Below, in pieces: positions 56,038 through 64,000 of a DNA stretch of 64,000 nt. Position 1 is the stretch's first letter. Each line of letters starts with the position of its first letter. Location of the stretch: NCBI GenBank assembly GCA_016789955.1, contig JAEUPB010000034.1, positions 62,001 through 126,000 of the forward strand, read 5' to 3'. Made by a program: the position numbers and the translations under genes. The notes below the pieces were generated by a model. The model saw nothing but the letters and a program-made list of their open reading frames with translations. It had not been told where the DNA came from and made no database searches. The DNA is from Rubrivivax sp. (GTDB lineage: Bacteria; Pseudomonadota; Gammaproteobacteria; Burkholderiales; Burkholderiaceae_C).

Positions 56038-57465
56038 ATGCCCGGCATGACCTTCCTCTGGCACGACTACGAGACCTTCGGCCGCGACCCGCGCCGCGAC
56101 CGCCCGGCGCAGTTCGCCGCCTTGCGCACCGACGCCGAGCTGAACGTGGTCGGCGAGCCGGTGATGTGGTACTGCCGGCCCACGCCCGACGTGCTGCCCG
56201 ATCCCGAGAGCTGCCTGCTCACCGGCATCCTGCCGCAGCACTGCGCGCAGCACGGGCTGCCGGAGCATCGTTTCGCCGCGCAGGTCGAGCAGCAGCTCGG
56301 CCTGCCCGGCACCATCGGCGTGGGCTACAACAGCCTGCGCTTCGACGACGAGGTCACGCGCCACCTGCTGTGGCGCAACCTGATCGACCCCTATGCCCGC
56401 GAGTGGCGCGACGGCTGCGGGCGCTGGGACCTGATGGACGTGCTGCGCTGCGCCTGGGCGCTGCGCCCCGACGGCCTCACCTGGCCCACCTACGACGACG
56501 GCCGCGCGTCGTTCCGCCTTGAGGACCTGACGCGCGCCAACGGCGTGGCGCACGACGACGCCCACGACGCGCTGGCCGACGTGCGCGCGACGCTGGCGAT
56601 GGCGCGGCTCGTGAAGACGCACCAGCCGAAGCTGTGGGCGTTCTGCCTGCGCCTGTGCCGCAAGGAGGCGGTGCAGGAGGAGATCGGCGTTCAGCGGCCG
56701 TTCGTGCACCTGTCGGGCCGCTACCCGATCGAGCGCGGTTGCCTGGCGGTGGTGTGGCCGCTGGCCGCGCACCCGACCAACCGCAACGAGCTGATCGTGT
56801 GGGACCTGTCGCACGACCCGCGCGAACTGCAGGGCCTGGACCCGGCCGATGCACGCCGGCGGCTCTTCTCGCGGCAGGAGGACCTGCCCGTGGGCGAGAC
56901 GCGGCTGCCGATCAAGACCATCCACCTGAACCGCTCGCCGGTGGTGATGTCCAACCTGCGCACGGTCGAGTCGGCTGCGCCGCGCTGGGGCCTCGACGTG
57001 GCCCAGGCCGTGGCCCGGGTGCCGCAGGCGGCCGAGGTGAGCGGGGGGCTCGATGCCGCGTGGTGGCAGGCGGTCTACGCGCGCGAGGCATCGGCAGGGC
57101 CGCGCGACGTCGACGAGGATCTCTACGGCGGCTTCGTCGGCAACGCCGATCGTCGAGCCCTCGAGCGGCTGCGCACGCTGACGCCCGGCGAGCTGGCCGG
57201 CAAGCGCCTGGGCTTCGACGATGCGCGGCTGGAGGAACTCGTGTTCCGCTACTGTGCGCGCAACTTCCCCGAGACGCTGACCGACGACGACGCCGAGCGC
57301 TGGGACGCGCACCGCCGCGCCCGGCTGGTCGACGGCGAGGGCGGTGCGCTCACGCTGCAGGCCTTCCTCGACCGCATCGACGTGCTGCACGAGCAGGCCG
57401 ACGAGCGCGGCGAGGAGATCCTGTCGGCGCTCGTGGACTACGCCGAGTCGATCGCGCCGGAGTGA
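56038..57465 (+). CDS. sbcB: Exodeoxyribonuclease I
   Basis: A 475-residue 3'-5' single-strand DNA exonuclease used in repair and recombination. DEDDh motifs are visible: FLWHDYETFGRDPRRDRPAQFA (first Asp/Glu), GYNSLRFDDEVTRH, and HDDAHDALADVRATLAMA with the final His and Asp. The C-terminal SH3-like and helical parts are present (DLPVGETRLPIKTIHLNRSPVV). It is divergent from the M13 gene and precedes the O-methyltransferase gene by 61 bases. Confidence 0.95.
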   Translation: MPGMTFLWHDYETFGRDPRRDRPAQFAALRTDAELNVVGEPVMWYCRPTPDVLPDPESCLLTGILPQHCAQHGLPEHRFAAQVEQQLGLPGTIGVGYNSLRFDDEVTRHLLWRNLIDPYAREWRDGCGRWDLMDVLRCAWALRPDGLTWPTYDDGRASFRLEDLTRANGVAHDDAHDALADVRATLAMARLVKTHQPKLWAFCLRLCRKEAVQEEIGVQRPFVHLSGRYPIERGCLAVVWPLAAHPTNRNELIVWDLSHDPRELQGLDPADARRRLFSRQEDLPVGETRLPIKTIHLNRSPVVMSNLRTVESAAPRWGLDVAQAVARVPQAAEVSGGLDAAWWQAVYAREASAGPRDVDEDLYGGFVGNADRRALERLRTLTPGELAGKRLGFDDARLEELVFRYCARNFPETLTDDDAERWDAHRRARLVDGEGGALTLQAFLDRIDVLHEQADERGEEILSALVDYAESIAPE

Positions 57466-57514
57466 CCTCCGGGGCGGTGACGCCCCTGCTCGCCGCGCGG
57501 CCGCCGGTCCCCGA

Positions 57515-57520
57515 TACGAT
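57515..57520 (+). promoter_or_regulatory. Candidate -10 box, leaderless O-methyltransferase transcript
   Basis: TACGAT ends 6 bases before the ATG at 57527; no Shine-Dalgarno is present. Confidence 0.4.
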
Positions 57521-57526
57521 GACGCG

Positions 57527-58189
57527 ATGGCCCGCCACTCCCTCGCGCTGGACGACACGCTGCACGACTACCTGCTCTCGGTGACGCTGCGCGAGCACCC
57601 CTCGCAGCGCGCCCTGCGCGAGGCCACCGCGGCGTGGCCGCGCGCCGGCATGCAGATCGGCGCCGAGCAGGGCGCGCTGATGTCGCTGCTCGTGAAGCTC
57701 GCTGGCGCACGTCGCGCCATCGAGGTCGGCGTCTTCACCGGCTACAGCGCGCTCACCGTGGCGCTGGCCTTGCCGCCCGATGGCCGGCTGCTGGCCTGCG
57801 ACATCAGCGACCACGACACCGTGATCGGCATCCCGCACTGGCAGGCGGCCGGCGTCGCGCACAGGATCGAGTTCGTCGTAGCGCCGGCCGACCAGACGCT
57901 CGCGGCCCGGCTGGCCGGCGGCGAGGCGGGCTCGTACGACTTCGCCTTCATCGACGCCGACAAGACCGGCTACGACCGCTACGTCGAGCTGTGCCTGCAG
58001 CTGCTGCGGCCCGGCGGCCTGATCGCGATCGACAACGTGCTGTGGGGCGGCGCGGTGGCCCGGCCCGCGGAAGGCGACGCCGACACCGCCGCGCTGCAGG
58101 CACTGAACGCGAAGCTGCACGCCGACGAGCGCGTCGATCTGGCGATGCTGCCGATCGGCGACGGCGTGACCCTGCTGCGTAAGCGCTGA
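57527..58189 (+). CDS. SAM-dependent O-methyltransferase (caffeoyl-CoA/catechol type)
   Basis: A 220-residue class I methyltransferase. The SAM site is AIEVGVFTGYSALTVALALPPDG; LACDISD is motif II; YDFAFIDADKTGYDRYVELCLQLLRPGGLIAIDNVLWGG contains the metal-binding Asp/Asn residues. The pattern fits the O-methyltransferase family 3. The acceptor is unknown. It is a single gene between sbcB and the convergent PBP1A gene. The ATG at 57527 is where the family begins; an open frame runs upstream. Confidence 0.9.
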   Translation: MARHSLALDDTLHDYLLSVTLREHPSQRALREATAAWPRAGMQIGAEQGALMSLLVKLAGARRAIEVGVFTGYSALTVALALPPDGRLLACDISDHDTVIGIPHWQAAGVAHRIEFVVAPADQTLAARLAGGEAGSYDFAFIDADKTGYDRYVELCLQLLRPGGLIAIDNVLWGGAVARPAEGDADTAALQALNAKLHADERVDLAMLPIGDGVTLLRKR

Positions 58190-58221
58190 ACGAGCGCCTC
58201 GGCACCCGCGCCGCAGGTGAT

Positions 58222-60477
58222 TCAGCGCCCGTTCGGCGCGGCGTCGTCGTACACGTGCGGCACGGGCACGGTCTCGGCCCACTCGGCGTAGCGCCAGTCG
58301 CCGCCTTCGGCACGCGCCAGGCCTTCGGGCACCTCGCGCGCGACCTCGGGCACACCCGCCAGCGCGTGGCGCATGTAGGCGATCCACGCCGGCAGAGCCA
58401 GGCCGCCGCCCGACTCGCCCACACCCAGGCTGCGCGGCTCGTCGTGGCCGATCCAGGCCACCGCCACCACGCCCGGCTGGAAGCCGGCGAACCAGGCGTC
58501 GACGGCGCCGTTGGTGGTGCCGGTCTTGCCGTAGAGGTCGCTGCGGCCGAGCTGCACCTGCACCGCCGCCGCGGTGCCGCTGCGCGTGACCTCGCCCATC
58601 AGCTCGGTGGTGACGTAGACGTTGCGCGCCGGCACCACGCGGCGGCTCTCGTCCAGCGGCGGTGGCGGCGGCGCCTCGTGCAGCACGCGGCCGCGGGCAT
58701 CGGTGATGCGCAGCACCAGCAACGGGTCGACCTTGTAGCCGCCGTTGGCCAGCACCGAGTAGGCGCCGGCCAGTTGCAGCGGCGTGGTGCTGCCGGCGCC
58801 GAGAGCCAGCGTCAGGTTGTCAGGCTGGCGCTCGCGGTCCAGGCCGTAGCGCGCGGCCCAGTCGCGCACGGTGGCCACGCCCAGCGCCTGCGTCAGGCGG
58901 ATGCTGACCATGTTCTTCGAGCGCGCCAGCGCCTGGCGCAGCGTGATCGGTCCGTCGAAGGTGCCATCGGAGTTCTTCGGCGCCCACTCGCGCCCGCTGC
59001 CGTCGGCGATCACCACCGGCGTGTCGTCGACGAGGCTGTCGGGCATCACGCCGCGCTCCATGGCGGCCGAGTAGACGAACGGCTTGAACGCCGAGCCGGG
59101 CTGCCGCCACGCCTGCGTGACGTGGTTGAACGGCTGCCGGTTGAAGTCGTAGCCGCCGACCAGTGCCCGCACGCGGCCGCTCAGCGGATCGAGCGCGACG
59201 AAGGCGCCGTCGGCCAGCGGCCACTGCACCACCGCCCAGCCTGCGCCGGCCTCGTGGCGCGCGACGCGCACGATGGCCCCGCGCCGCACCGCCAGCTTCG
59301 ACGGCCCCTTGCCGGCCAGCGCCGACTGCACGAGGCGCAACCCGTCGCCTTCCACGGTGATCGCCTCGCCGCCGGCCAGCAGCAGCTCCAGCCGCCGCGG
59401 CGTGGCCTGCATCACCACCGCCAGGCGCAGGTCGTCGTCGTCGTGCAGTTCCTTCAGCGCCTGCGCGGCCACGCGCTCGGCGGCCAGCGCATCGGCGGGC
59501 AGGTCGACGTCGTCCTCCGGCCCGCGCCACGGCTGCTTGCGTTCGTGCGCGAGCACCGCATCGCGCAGCGCCTCGTGCGCCGCGCGCTGGTCGGCGGCGA
59601 CGATGCTCGTCACCACGCGCAGTCCCTCGGTGTAGGCCTTGTCGCCGAAGCGCTCGACCACCGCGCGGCGCGCCATCTCGGCCACGTGCTCGGCGTGCAC
59701 GTCCACCTGCTGCGGCTTGCGCACCGCGAGCTTCTCGCGCAGCGCCGCCGCGTGCTCGGTGGGTTCGATCCAGCCGAGCTTCAGCAGCCGGTCGAGCACC
59801 ATCTTCTGCCGCCTTTGCGCGCGCGCCGGGTTGCTGATCGGGTTGGCGTAGATCGGGTTCTGCGGCAGCCCGGCGAGCATCGCCGTCTCGGCCAGCGTCA
59901 GCGCGTCCAGCGGCTTGCCGAAGTAGGTCTGCGCCGCGGCGGCGAAGCCGTAGCTGCGCTGGCCGAGGTAGATCTGGTTCAGATACAGCTCGAGGATCTG
60001 CGGCTTCGTGAGCTGCTGTTCGATGCGCCAGGCCAGCAGCGCCTCCTTGATCTTGCGCTCGGCGGTGCGGCGCTTGGTCAGGAAGAAGGTGCGCGCCACC
60101 TGCTGCGTGATCGTCGAGGCCCCTTGCGGCATGCCGCCGGTGGCGTTGGCGACGAAGGCGCGCGCAAGGCCCCGCCAGCTGATGCCGGCGTGCTCGTGGA
60201 AGCCGGTGTCCTCGATCGCCAGCACCGCGCGCTGCAGCGCCGGTGGCGTCTGGCCGATCGGCACGAACTGGCGCCGCTCGGCGCCGAACTGCGCGATCTC
60301 CACGCCGTCGGCCGTGTACACCTGCAGCGACTGCACCGGCCGGTAGTCGGTGACCGGCTCGAGCGTCGGCAGATCGCGGCCGTACCACGCCGCCATGCCC
60401 GCAAGCGTAGCCACGCCGGCGAGCAGCAGGCCACCGGTCGCGATCAGGCTGCGGCGCAGCCAGCTGCGCCGGATCAC
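58222..60477 (-). CDS. mrcA: Bifunctional penicillin-binding protein 1A
   Basis: A 751-residue class A PBP: glycan polymerisation and peptide cross-linking in the periplasm. N-terminal anchor (LIATGGLLLAGVATLAGMAAW), glycosyltransferase domain with AIEDTGFHEHAGISWRGL and GASTITQQVARTFFL, and transpeptidase domain with the active Ser in PGSAFKPFVY, ARSKNMVS and YGKTGTTNGAVD. The start is a GTG at 60477. A longer than usual insert (about 280-400, EDDVDLPADALAAERV) lies between the two domains, as in PBP1A. It lies 10 bases after cpdB on the same strand. Confidence 0.93.
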   Translation of the reverse strand: MIRRSWLRRSLIATGGLLLAGVATLAGMAAWYGRDLPTLEPVTDYRPVQSLQVYTADGVEIAQFGAERRQFVPIGQTPPALQRAVLAIEDTGFHEHAGISWRGLARAFVANATGGMPQGASTITQQVARTFFLTKRRTAERKIKEALLAWRIEQQLTKPQILELYLNQIYLGQRSYGFAAAAQTYFGKPLDALTLAETAMLAGLPQNPIYANPISNPARAQRRQKMVLDRLLKLGWIEPTEHAAALREKLAVRKPQQVDVHAEHVAEMARRAVVERFGDKAYTEGLRVVTSIVAADQRAAHEALRDAVLAHERKQPWRGPEDDVDLPADALAAERVAAQALKELHDDDDLRLAVVMQATPRRLELLLAGGEAITVEGDGLRLVQSALAGKGPSKLAVRRGAIVRVARHEAGAGWAVVQWPLADGAFVALDPLSGRVRALVGGYDFNRQPFNHVTQAWRQPGSAFKPFVYSAAMERGVMPDSLVDDTPVVIADGSGREWAPKNSDGTFDGPITLRQALARSKNMVSIRLTQALGVATVRDWAARYGLDRERQPDNLTLALGAGSTTPLQLAGAYSVLANGGYKVDPLLVLRITDARGRVLHEAPPPPPLDESRRVVPARNVYVTTELMGEVTRSGTAAAVQVQLGRSDLYGKTGTTNGAVDAWFAGFQPGVVAVAWIGHDEPRSLGVGESGGGLALPAWIAYMRHALAGVPEVAREVPEGLARAEGGDWRYAEWAETVPVPHVYDDAAPNGR

Positions 60478-60487
60478 GGGGTGCGCT

Positions 60488-62425
60488 TCAAGGCACCAGC
60501 TCGTACAGCGACGAACCGTCGCCGTTGTCCTTGACGAGCCGGATCTGCGCGTAGCGCGCGAGGTGCGCCGCGCCGGCGGTGCTGGAGAGGAAGCGCAGCT
60601 TCACGCCCGGCACCGGCTGGATGCGCCAGTTGCCGTCGGCGCTGGGGTCCACGCGCTTCTGCGCGGCCAGGTACTGCACCAGCGCCTCGCGGTTCTCGTC
60701 GGGCGCGTCGAGCACGATGCCGCTGCCGTCGAGGCCGGGGAAATTGCCGCCGCCGGAGGCGCGGTAGTTGTTCGTGACGACGACGAACTCGGCCGCCTCG
60801 TCGATGGGCCGCCCGTCGTGGCGCAGGTCGGTGATGCGGCGCGAGCCCGGCGAGACCAGCTTGCCGCCGCGGTCGTAGCGCGCCGGCTGCGTCACGTCGA
60901 TGCGGTAGGTGACGCCGTCGAGGGTGTCGAAGTTGAAGCTCGGGAAGCCGGTGTCGATCAGGTTCTGCTCGGGCGCGCCGGCGGGGTCGATGCGGTTGAA
61001 CGCGCCGGCGGACATCTCCAGCCATTCGCGCACCTGCGCCCCGGTGATCTTCACCGCCTTCACGGTGTTCGGGTAGATGTAGAGGTCGGCCACGTGGCGC
61101 AGCGCCAGCGGCCCCGCGGGGATGTCGGTGTAGGCCGACCAGCCCTGCCGCCCGCCGGTCTTGAACGGCGCCGCGGCCGAGAGCAGCGGCAGCTTCGCAT
61201 GCGGCGTGCCGGCCAGCGCCCGCGCCGCGTAGGCCAGCTGCGCCTGCGAGACGAGCTGCACCGACGGGTCGTCGGCCACCTGCGCGAAGTAGCTCTGGAT
61301 CGGCACGCTGGTCTGCGCGATCTCGGCGCGCATGTAGGCCCGCGTGCCCTCGTGCTCGGCGGCGATGAGCTTGAGCACCTCCGGGTCGGCATCGACCAAT
61401 GGCTTGCGCGCCGCGCGGTCCCAGATCGGGCGCAGCTGCGCGCGAGATTCCACGACCTGCCACGAGCCGCCGGCATCGTCGAGCACGAGGTCGATCACGC
61501 CGAGGTGGTCGCCCCAGCGGCCGGGCATCACGGCCGGGATGCCGTTGATCGTGCCTCGCGCGAGGTCCACCTTCGGGTGCGATGCGAAGAAGCGGCCGGG
61601 GAACTCGCCGTGCGAGTGGCCGAACAGCACCGCGTCCACGCCCGGCACCTCGGCCAGCCGCGCCACCGCGTTCTCGGCGAAGAAGACCGTCTCGCCGCGC
61701 TCGAAGCCCGAGTGCGCGATGGCGACGATGACGTCGGCGCCGCGCGCCTTCATCTCGGGCACGAAGCGGCGAGCGGTCTCGGGGATGTCGCGCGCGGTGA
61801 CCTTGCCGCGCAGGTTCTGCCGGTCCCACACCATGATCTGCGGCGGCACGAAGCCGATCACGCCGATCTTCAGCCGCCGCTCGCTGCCGCCCACTCCTTT
61901 GAACGTGCGCTCGAGCATCACGTAGGGCGTGAAGGTGTTGCGGTCGTTGGCGGGGTTGCCGTCGCCGTCGTCGGTGTAGACATTGCCGTTGACGTACGGG
62001 AACCTCGCCGTGGCGATGGCCTGCTGCACGAACGGCAGTCCGTAGTTGAACTCGTGGTTGCCGATGTTGGCGGCGTCGTAGCCGAGCGCGTTCATCACCT
62101 TGTAGGCCGGGTGCACGTCGCCGGGTGCGAGCGGCTTCACGCGTGCCACGTAGTCGCCCAGCGGACTGCCCTGGATCAGGTCGCCGTTGTCGAACAGCAG
62201 CGTGTTGGGGTTCTCGGCGCGCGCGGCCTTGATCAGCGACGCGGTCCTGGCCAGCCCGAATTCGTCCGTCGGCTTGTCCTGGTAGTAGTCCCAGGGCAGC
62301 AGGTTCATGTGCACGTCGGTGGTCTGCAGGATGCGTAGGCGCAGCTGCTCGGCGGCGACGGGTGCAGCGGCCAGCAGGGCGGCCAGCAGCACCGGCACGG
62401 CGAGGAAGGCACGACGGGAGTTCAT
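60488..62425 (-). CDS. cpdB: 2',3'-cyclic-nucleotide 2'-phosphodiesterase/3'-nucleotidase
   Basis: A 645-residue periplasmic enzyme that hydrolyses 2',3'-cyclic nucleotides and 3'-nucleotides. Signal peptide (FLAVPVLLAALLAAAPVAA), metallophosphoesterase domain with LQTTDVHMNL, LLFDNGDLIQGSPLGDY, IGNHEFNYGLPF and LFGHSHGEFPG, and a C-terminal 5'-nucleotidase domain with NNYRASGGGNFPGLDG. All metal motifs are intact. The TACGCT hexamer 6 bases before the ATG at 62425 and the lack of a Shine-Dalgarno suggest a leaderless message. It lies between PBP1A and the hybrid kinase on the same strand. Confidence 0.94.
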   Translation of the reverse strand: MNSRRAFLAVPVLLAALLAAAPVAAEQLRLRILQTTDVHMNLLPWDYYQDKPTDEFGLARTASLIKAARAENPNTLLFDNGDLIQGSPLGDYVARVKPLAPGDVHPAYKVMNALGYDAANIGNHEFNYGLPFVQQAIATARFPYVNGNVYTDDGDGNPANDRNTFTPYVMLERTFKGVGGSERRLKIGVIGFVPPQIMVWDRQNLRGKVTARDIPETARRFVPEMKARGADVIVAIAHSGFERGETVFFAENAVARLAEVPGVDAVLFGHSHGEFPGRFFASHPKVDLARGTINGIPAVMPGRWGDHLGVIDLVLDDAGGSWQVVESRAQLRPIWDRAARKPLVDADPEVLKLIAAEHEGTRAYMRAEIAQTSVPIQSYFAQVADDPSVQLVSQAQLAYAARALAGTPHAKLPLLSAAAPFKTGGRQGWSAYTDIPAGPLALRHVADLYIYPNTVKAVKITGAQVREWLEMSAGAFNRIDPAGAPEQNLIDTGFPSFNFDTLDGVTYRIDVTQPARYDRGGKLVSPGSRRITDLRHDGRPIDEAAEFVVVTNNYRASGGGNFPGLDGSGIVLDAPDENREALVQYLAAQKRVDPSADGNWRIQPVPGVKLRFLSSTAGAAHLARYAQIRLVKDNGDGSSLYELVP

Positions 62426-62431
62426 GGCGGC

Positions 62432-62437
62432 AGCGTA
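62432..62437 (-). promoter_or_regulatory. Candidate -10 box, leaderless cpdB transcript
   Basis: TACGCT on the minus strand ends 6 bases before the cpdB start; no Shine-Dalgarno is present. Confidence 0.4.
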
Positions 62438-62448
62438 CCGGAAGCGGA

Positions 62449-64000
62449 TCACGGGCGGGGCCCCGGGGCGAGGGTCGCGGCGCGCGCCAGCGCGCGCTGC
62501 ACGGTGGCGATCAGCCCCGACAGCTCGAGCGGCTTGCTGAGGTAGTCGTAGAAGCCGGCGGCATGCCCGGCGGCCACGTCGTCGGGCATCGCGTTGGCGC
62601 TCACCGCCACCACCGGGATGTGGCGCGTGCGCGGGTCGGCCTGCAGGCGCTCGAGCACCTCGAAGCCGCTCAAGCCGGGCAGCTGGATGTCCAGCAGGAT
62701 CAAGTCGGGCACCAGCGCCACGGCGCGGTCCAGCCCCGGCAGCGGCAGCTCCTCGCAATGCAGCACCACGCCGGGCACGCGCGTGAGCATCGCCTCCATC
62801 AGCGTGATGTTGACCGGGTTGTCCTCGATGTAGAGCACCGTGCGCGGCGGGCCGCTCGCGGCCTGCGGGCCGGTGGCGGGCGTGCGCTCCGGCGGCGTGG
62901 CGGCGGCGCCGGTGGCGTGCAGCGGCAGCTCGACCCAGAAACGGCAGCCGCGGCCGGGTTCGCTCTCCACGCCGATGCGCCCGCCCATGCCGACCACCAG
63001 CCGCTGGCTCAGTGCCAGCCCGATGCCGGTGCCTTCCACGGACACCTCGTCGTGCAGCCGCTCGAAGGGCTGGAACAGCCGCTCGATCTGCGCCGGCTCC
63101 AGGCCGAGGCCGTCGTCGATGACCTCCAGGTGCAGCAGCTCGCCGCGCCGCCCGGCGGCCAGCGACACGCGGCCGCCGTAGCGGTTGTACTTGATGGCAT
63201 TGCCCAGCAGGTTCAGCAGCACCTGCCGCAGGCGCAGCGCGTCGGTGCGCACCGTGGCGTCGAAGTCGGCCACGGGCACGGGCTGCAGCTGCACGTCGCG
63301 TTCGCGGGCCAGCGGCTCCACCAGGCTGAGGCACTCCTGCACCAGCGGCAGCAGCGGCACCGGCCCGAGCTCGATCGGCAGCCGGCCGGCCTCGATGCGC
63401 GCGAGGTCGAGCATGTCGTTGATGAGCCGATGCAGGTGGCGCGCGCCGCGCAGGATCTCGCGGGAGCGCTCGAGCTGCACGCCGGGCAGCGCGCCGTCGT
63501 CGGTCATCAGCTGCGCGAAGCCCAGCACCGCGTTCAGCGGCGTGCGCAGTTCGTGCGACATGTGCGAGAGGAACTGCGACTTGGCGCGGTTGGCGTGCTC
63601 GGCCTCGTCGCGCGCGGCGATCAGCGCCTGCTCGGCGCGGCGCAGGTCGGTGATGTCGAAGCCGAAGCCCTCATAGCAGGGCAGCCCCGTGGCCGCGTCG
63701 CGCCGCCCGCTCATCGTCACGCGGATGCAGTGCGGCCCCTGCCAGCGCTCGAACACCACCGAGCCGTGCTCCAGCGCCTGCGCGGCGAGCATGCGCACCT
63801 CGTCGGCCCGCTCGGGCCCCAGCACCTCGTCGACGGCGTGCCCCACCACGGACTCGCGCGGTCGTCCGGCCACGCGCAGGAAGGCGTCGTTGGCGTAGGT
63901 GTAGACGAGCCGGTGGTCGAGCTCGGCGATCAGCCCGGGGAACGCCGCCAGCAGCCGCTGCGTCTGCGCGCGGGCATCGTCGAGCTGGCGCTGCGCGCGC
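62449..64000 (-). CDS. Hybrid sensor histidine kinase with PAS and receiver domains (5' end cut by window edge)
   Basis: About 517 C-terminal residues are visible and the frame is still open at base 64000. A PAS segment (LIAELDHRLVYTYANDAFLRVAG) and a PAC tail (GFDITDLRRAEQAL) lead to the kinase: H-box FLSHMSHELRTPLNAVLGF, N-box LLNLLGNAIKYN, and G-boxes VIDDGLGLE and VEGTGIGLALSQ. A C-terminal receiver domain follows (about the last 130 residues) with VLYIEDNPVN, phosphoacceptor Asp in LILLDIQLPGLSGFE and the Lys in YDYLSKPLE. It is a complete phosphorelay half; its partner is not in the window. It ends 23 bases before cpdB. Confidence 0.93.
   Translation of the reverse strand, partial: RAQRQLDDARAQTQRLLAAFPGLIAELDHRLVYTYANDAFLRVAGRPRESVVGHAVDEVLGPERADEVRMLAAQALEHGSVVFERWQGPHCIRVTMSGRRDAATGLPCYEGFGFDITDLRRAEQALIAARDEAEHANRAKSQFLSHMSHELRTPLNAVLGFAQLMTDDGALPGVQLERSREILRGARHLHRLINDMLDLARIEAGRLPIELGPVPLLPLVQECLSLVEPLARERDVQLQPVPVADFDATVRTDALRLRQVLLNLLGNAIKYNRYGGRVSLAAGRRGELLHLEVIDDGLGLEPAQIERLFQPFERLHDEVSVEGTGIGLALSQRLVVGMGGRIGVESEPGRGCRFWVELPLHATGAAATPPERTPATGPQAASGPPRTVLYIEDNPVNITLMEAMLTRVPGVVLHCEELPLPGLDRAVALVPDLILLDIQLPGLSGFEVLERLQADPRTRHIPVVAVSANAMPDDVAAGHAAGFYDYLSKPLELSGLIATVQRALARAATLAPGPRP

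Overview
The window is very GC-rich and almost fully coding, with no gene-free stretch longer than about 175 bases. It carries a betaproteobacterial gene set: argB/HAD/slmA, hisI/hisE/HIT/tatABC, petABC/sspA/sspB, dciA/M23 peptidase/secA, and PEP-CTERM proteins. This points to Burkholderiales, most likely the Rubrivivax/Leptothrix/Ideonella-type lineage. I could not run a search, so the genus is inference.

Layout. 1-3287: lgt (cut by the left edge), a LysR regulator and divergent ilvD. 3300-11554: an accessory block, all on the minus strand. It holds an ECF sigma factor, a membrane-anchored Ser/Thr kinase, a PEP-CTERM-like protein and two tandem proteins that share a nearly identical ~240-residue N-terminal module but have unrelated C-termini (one OmpA-like). 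This block is the best candidate for an undescribed system. 11568-14015: a zinc-free MDR reductase, a His-rich CDF metal exporter and a CusF-like metal-binding protein. 14118-22203: argB, then a neutral-lipid operon (acyl-CoA ligase, WS/DGAT, MDR oxidoreductase, DUF2855), then the HAD nucleotidase and slmA. 22268-30063: PdeM, DUF815 ATPase, MutT, hisI, hisE, HIT, tatABC, a DegQ-like protease, NIF3 and pdxA. 30115-37310: DUF1631, mscL, petABC, sspA and sspB. 37363-41613: tRNA-Thr, dciA, an M23 peptidase and secA. 41787-44360: PEP-CTERM protein, small secreted protein and PA-domain metallopeptidase. 44460-49087: serA, serC and a DUF5916 protein. 49186-53956: a PhnD-like binding protein, a GGDEF/EAL protein and a helical protein. 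53964-64000: M13 peptidase, sbcB, O-methyltransferase, PBP1A, cpdB and a hybrid histidine kinase cut by the right edge.

How the genes work together. Core functions are amino-acid synthesis (ilvD, argB, hisI/E, serA/C), protein export (secA, tatABC), the cytochrome bc1 complex, envelope maintenance (lgt, PBP1A, M23, mscL, DegQ) and division/replication control (slmA, dciA, sbcB). Accessory parts lie between these conserved pieces: the sigma/kinase/twin-module block, the lipid operon between argB and HAD-slmA, and the PEP-CTERM/protease trio after secA. At least nine genes have a TANNNT hexamer 6-9 bases before the start codon and no Shine-Dalgarno, which suggests a class of leaderless transcripts.
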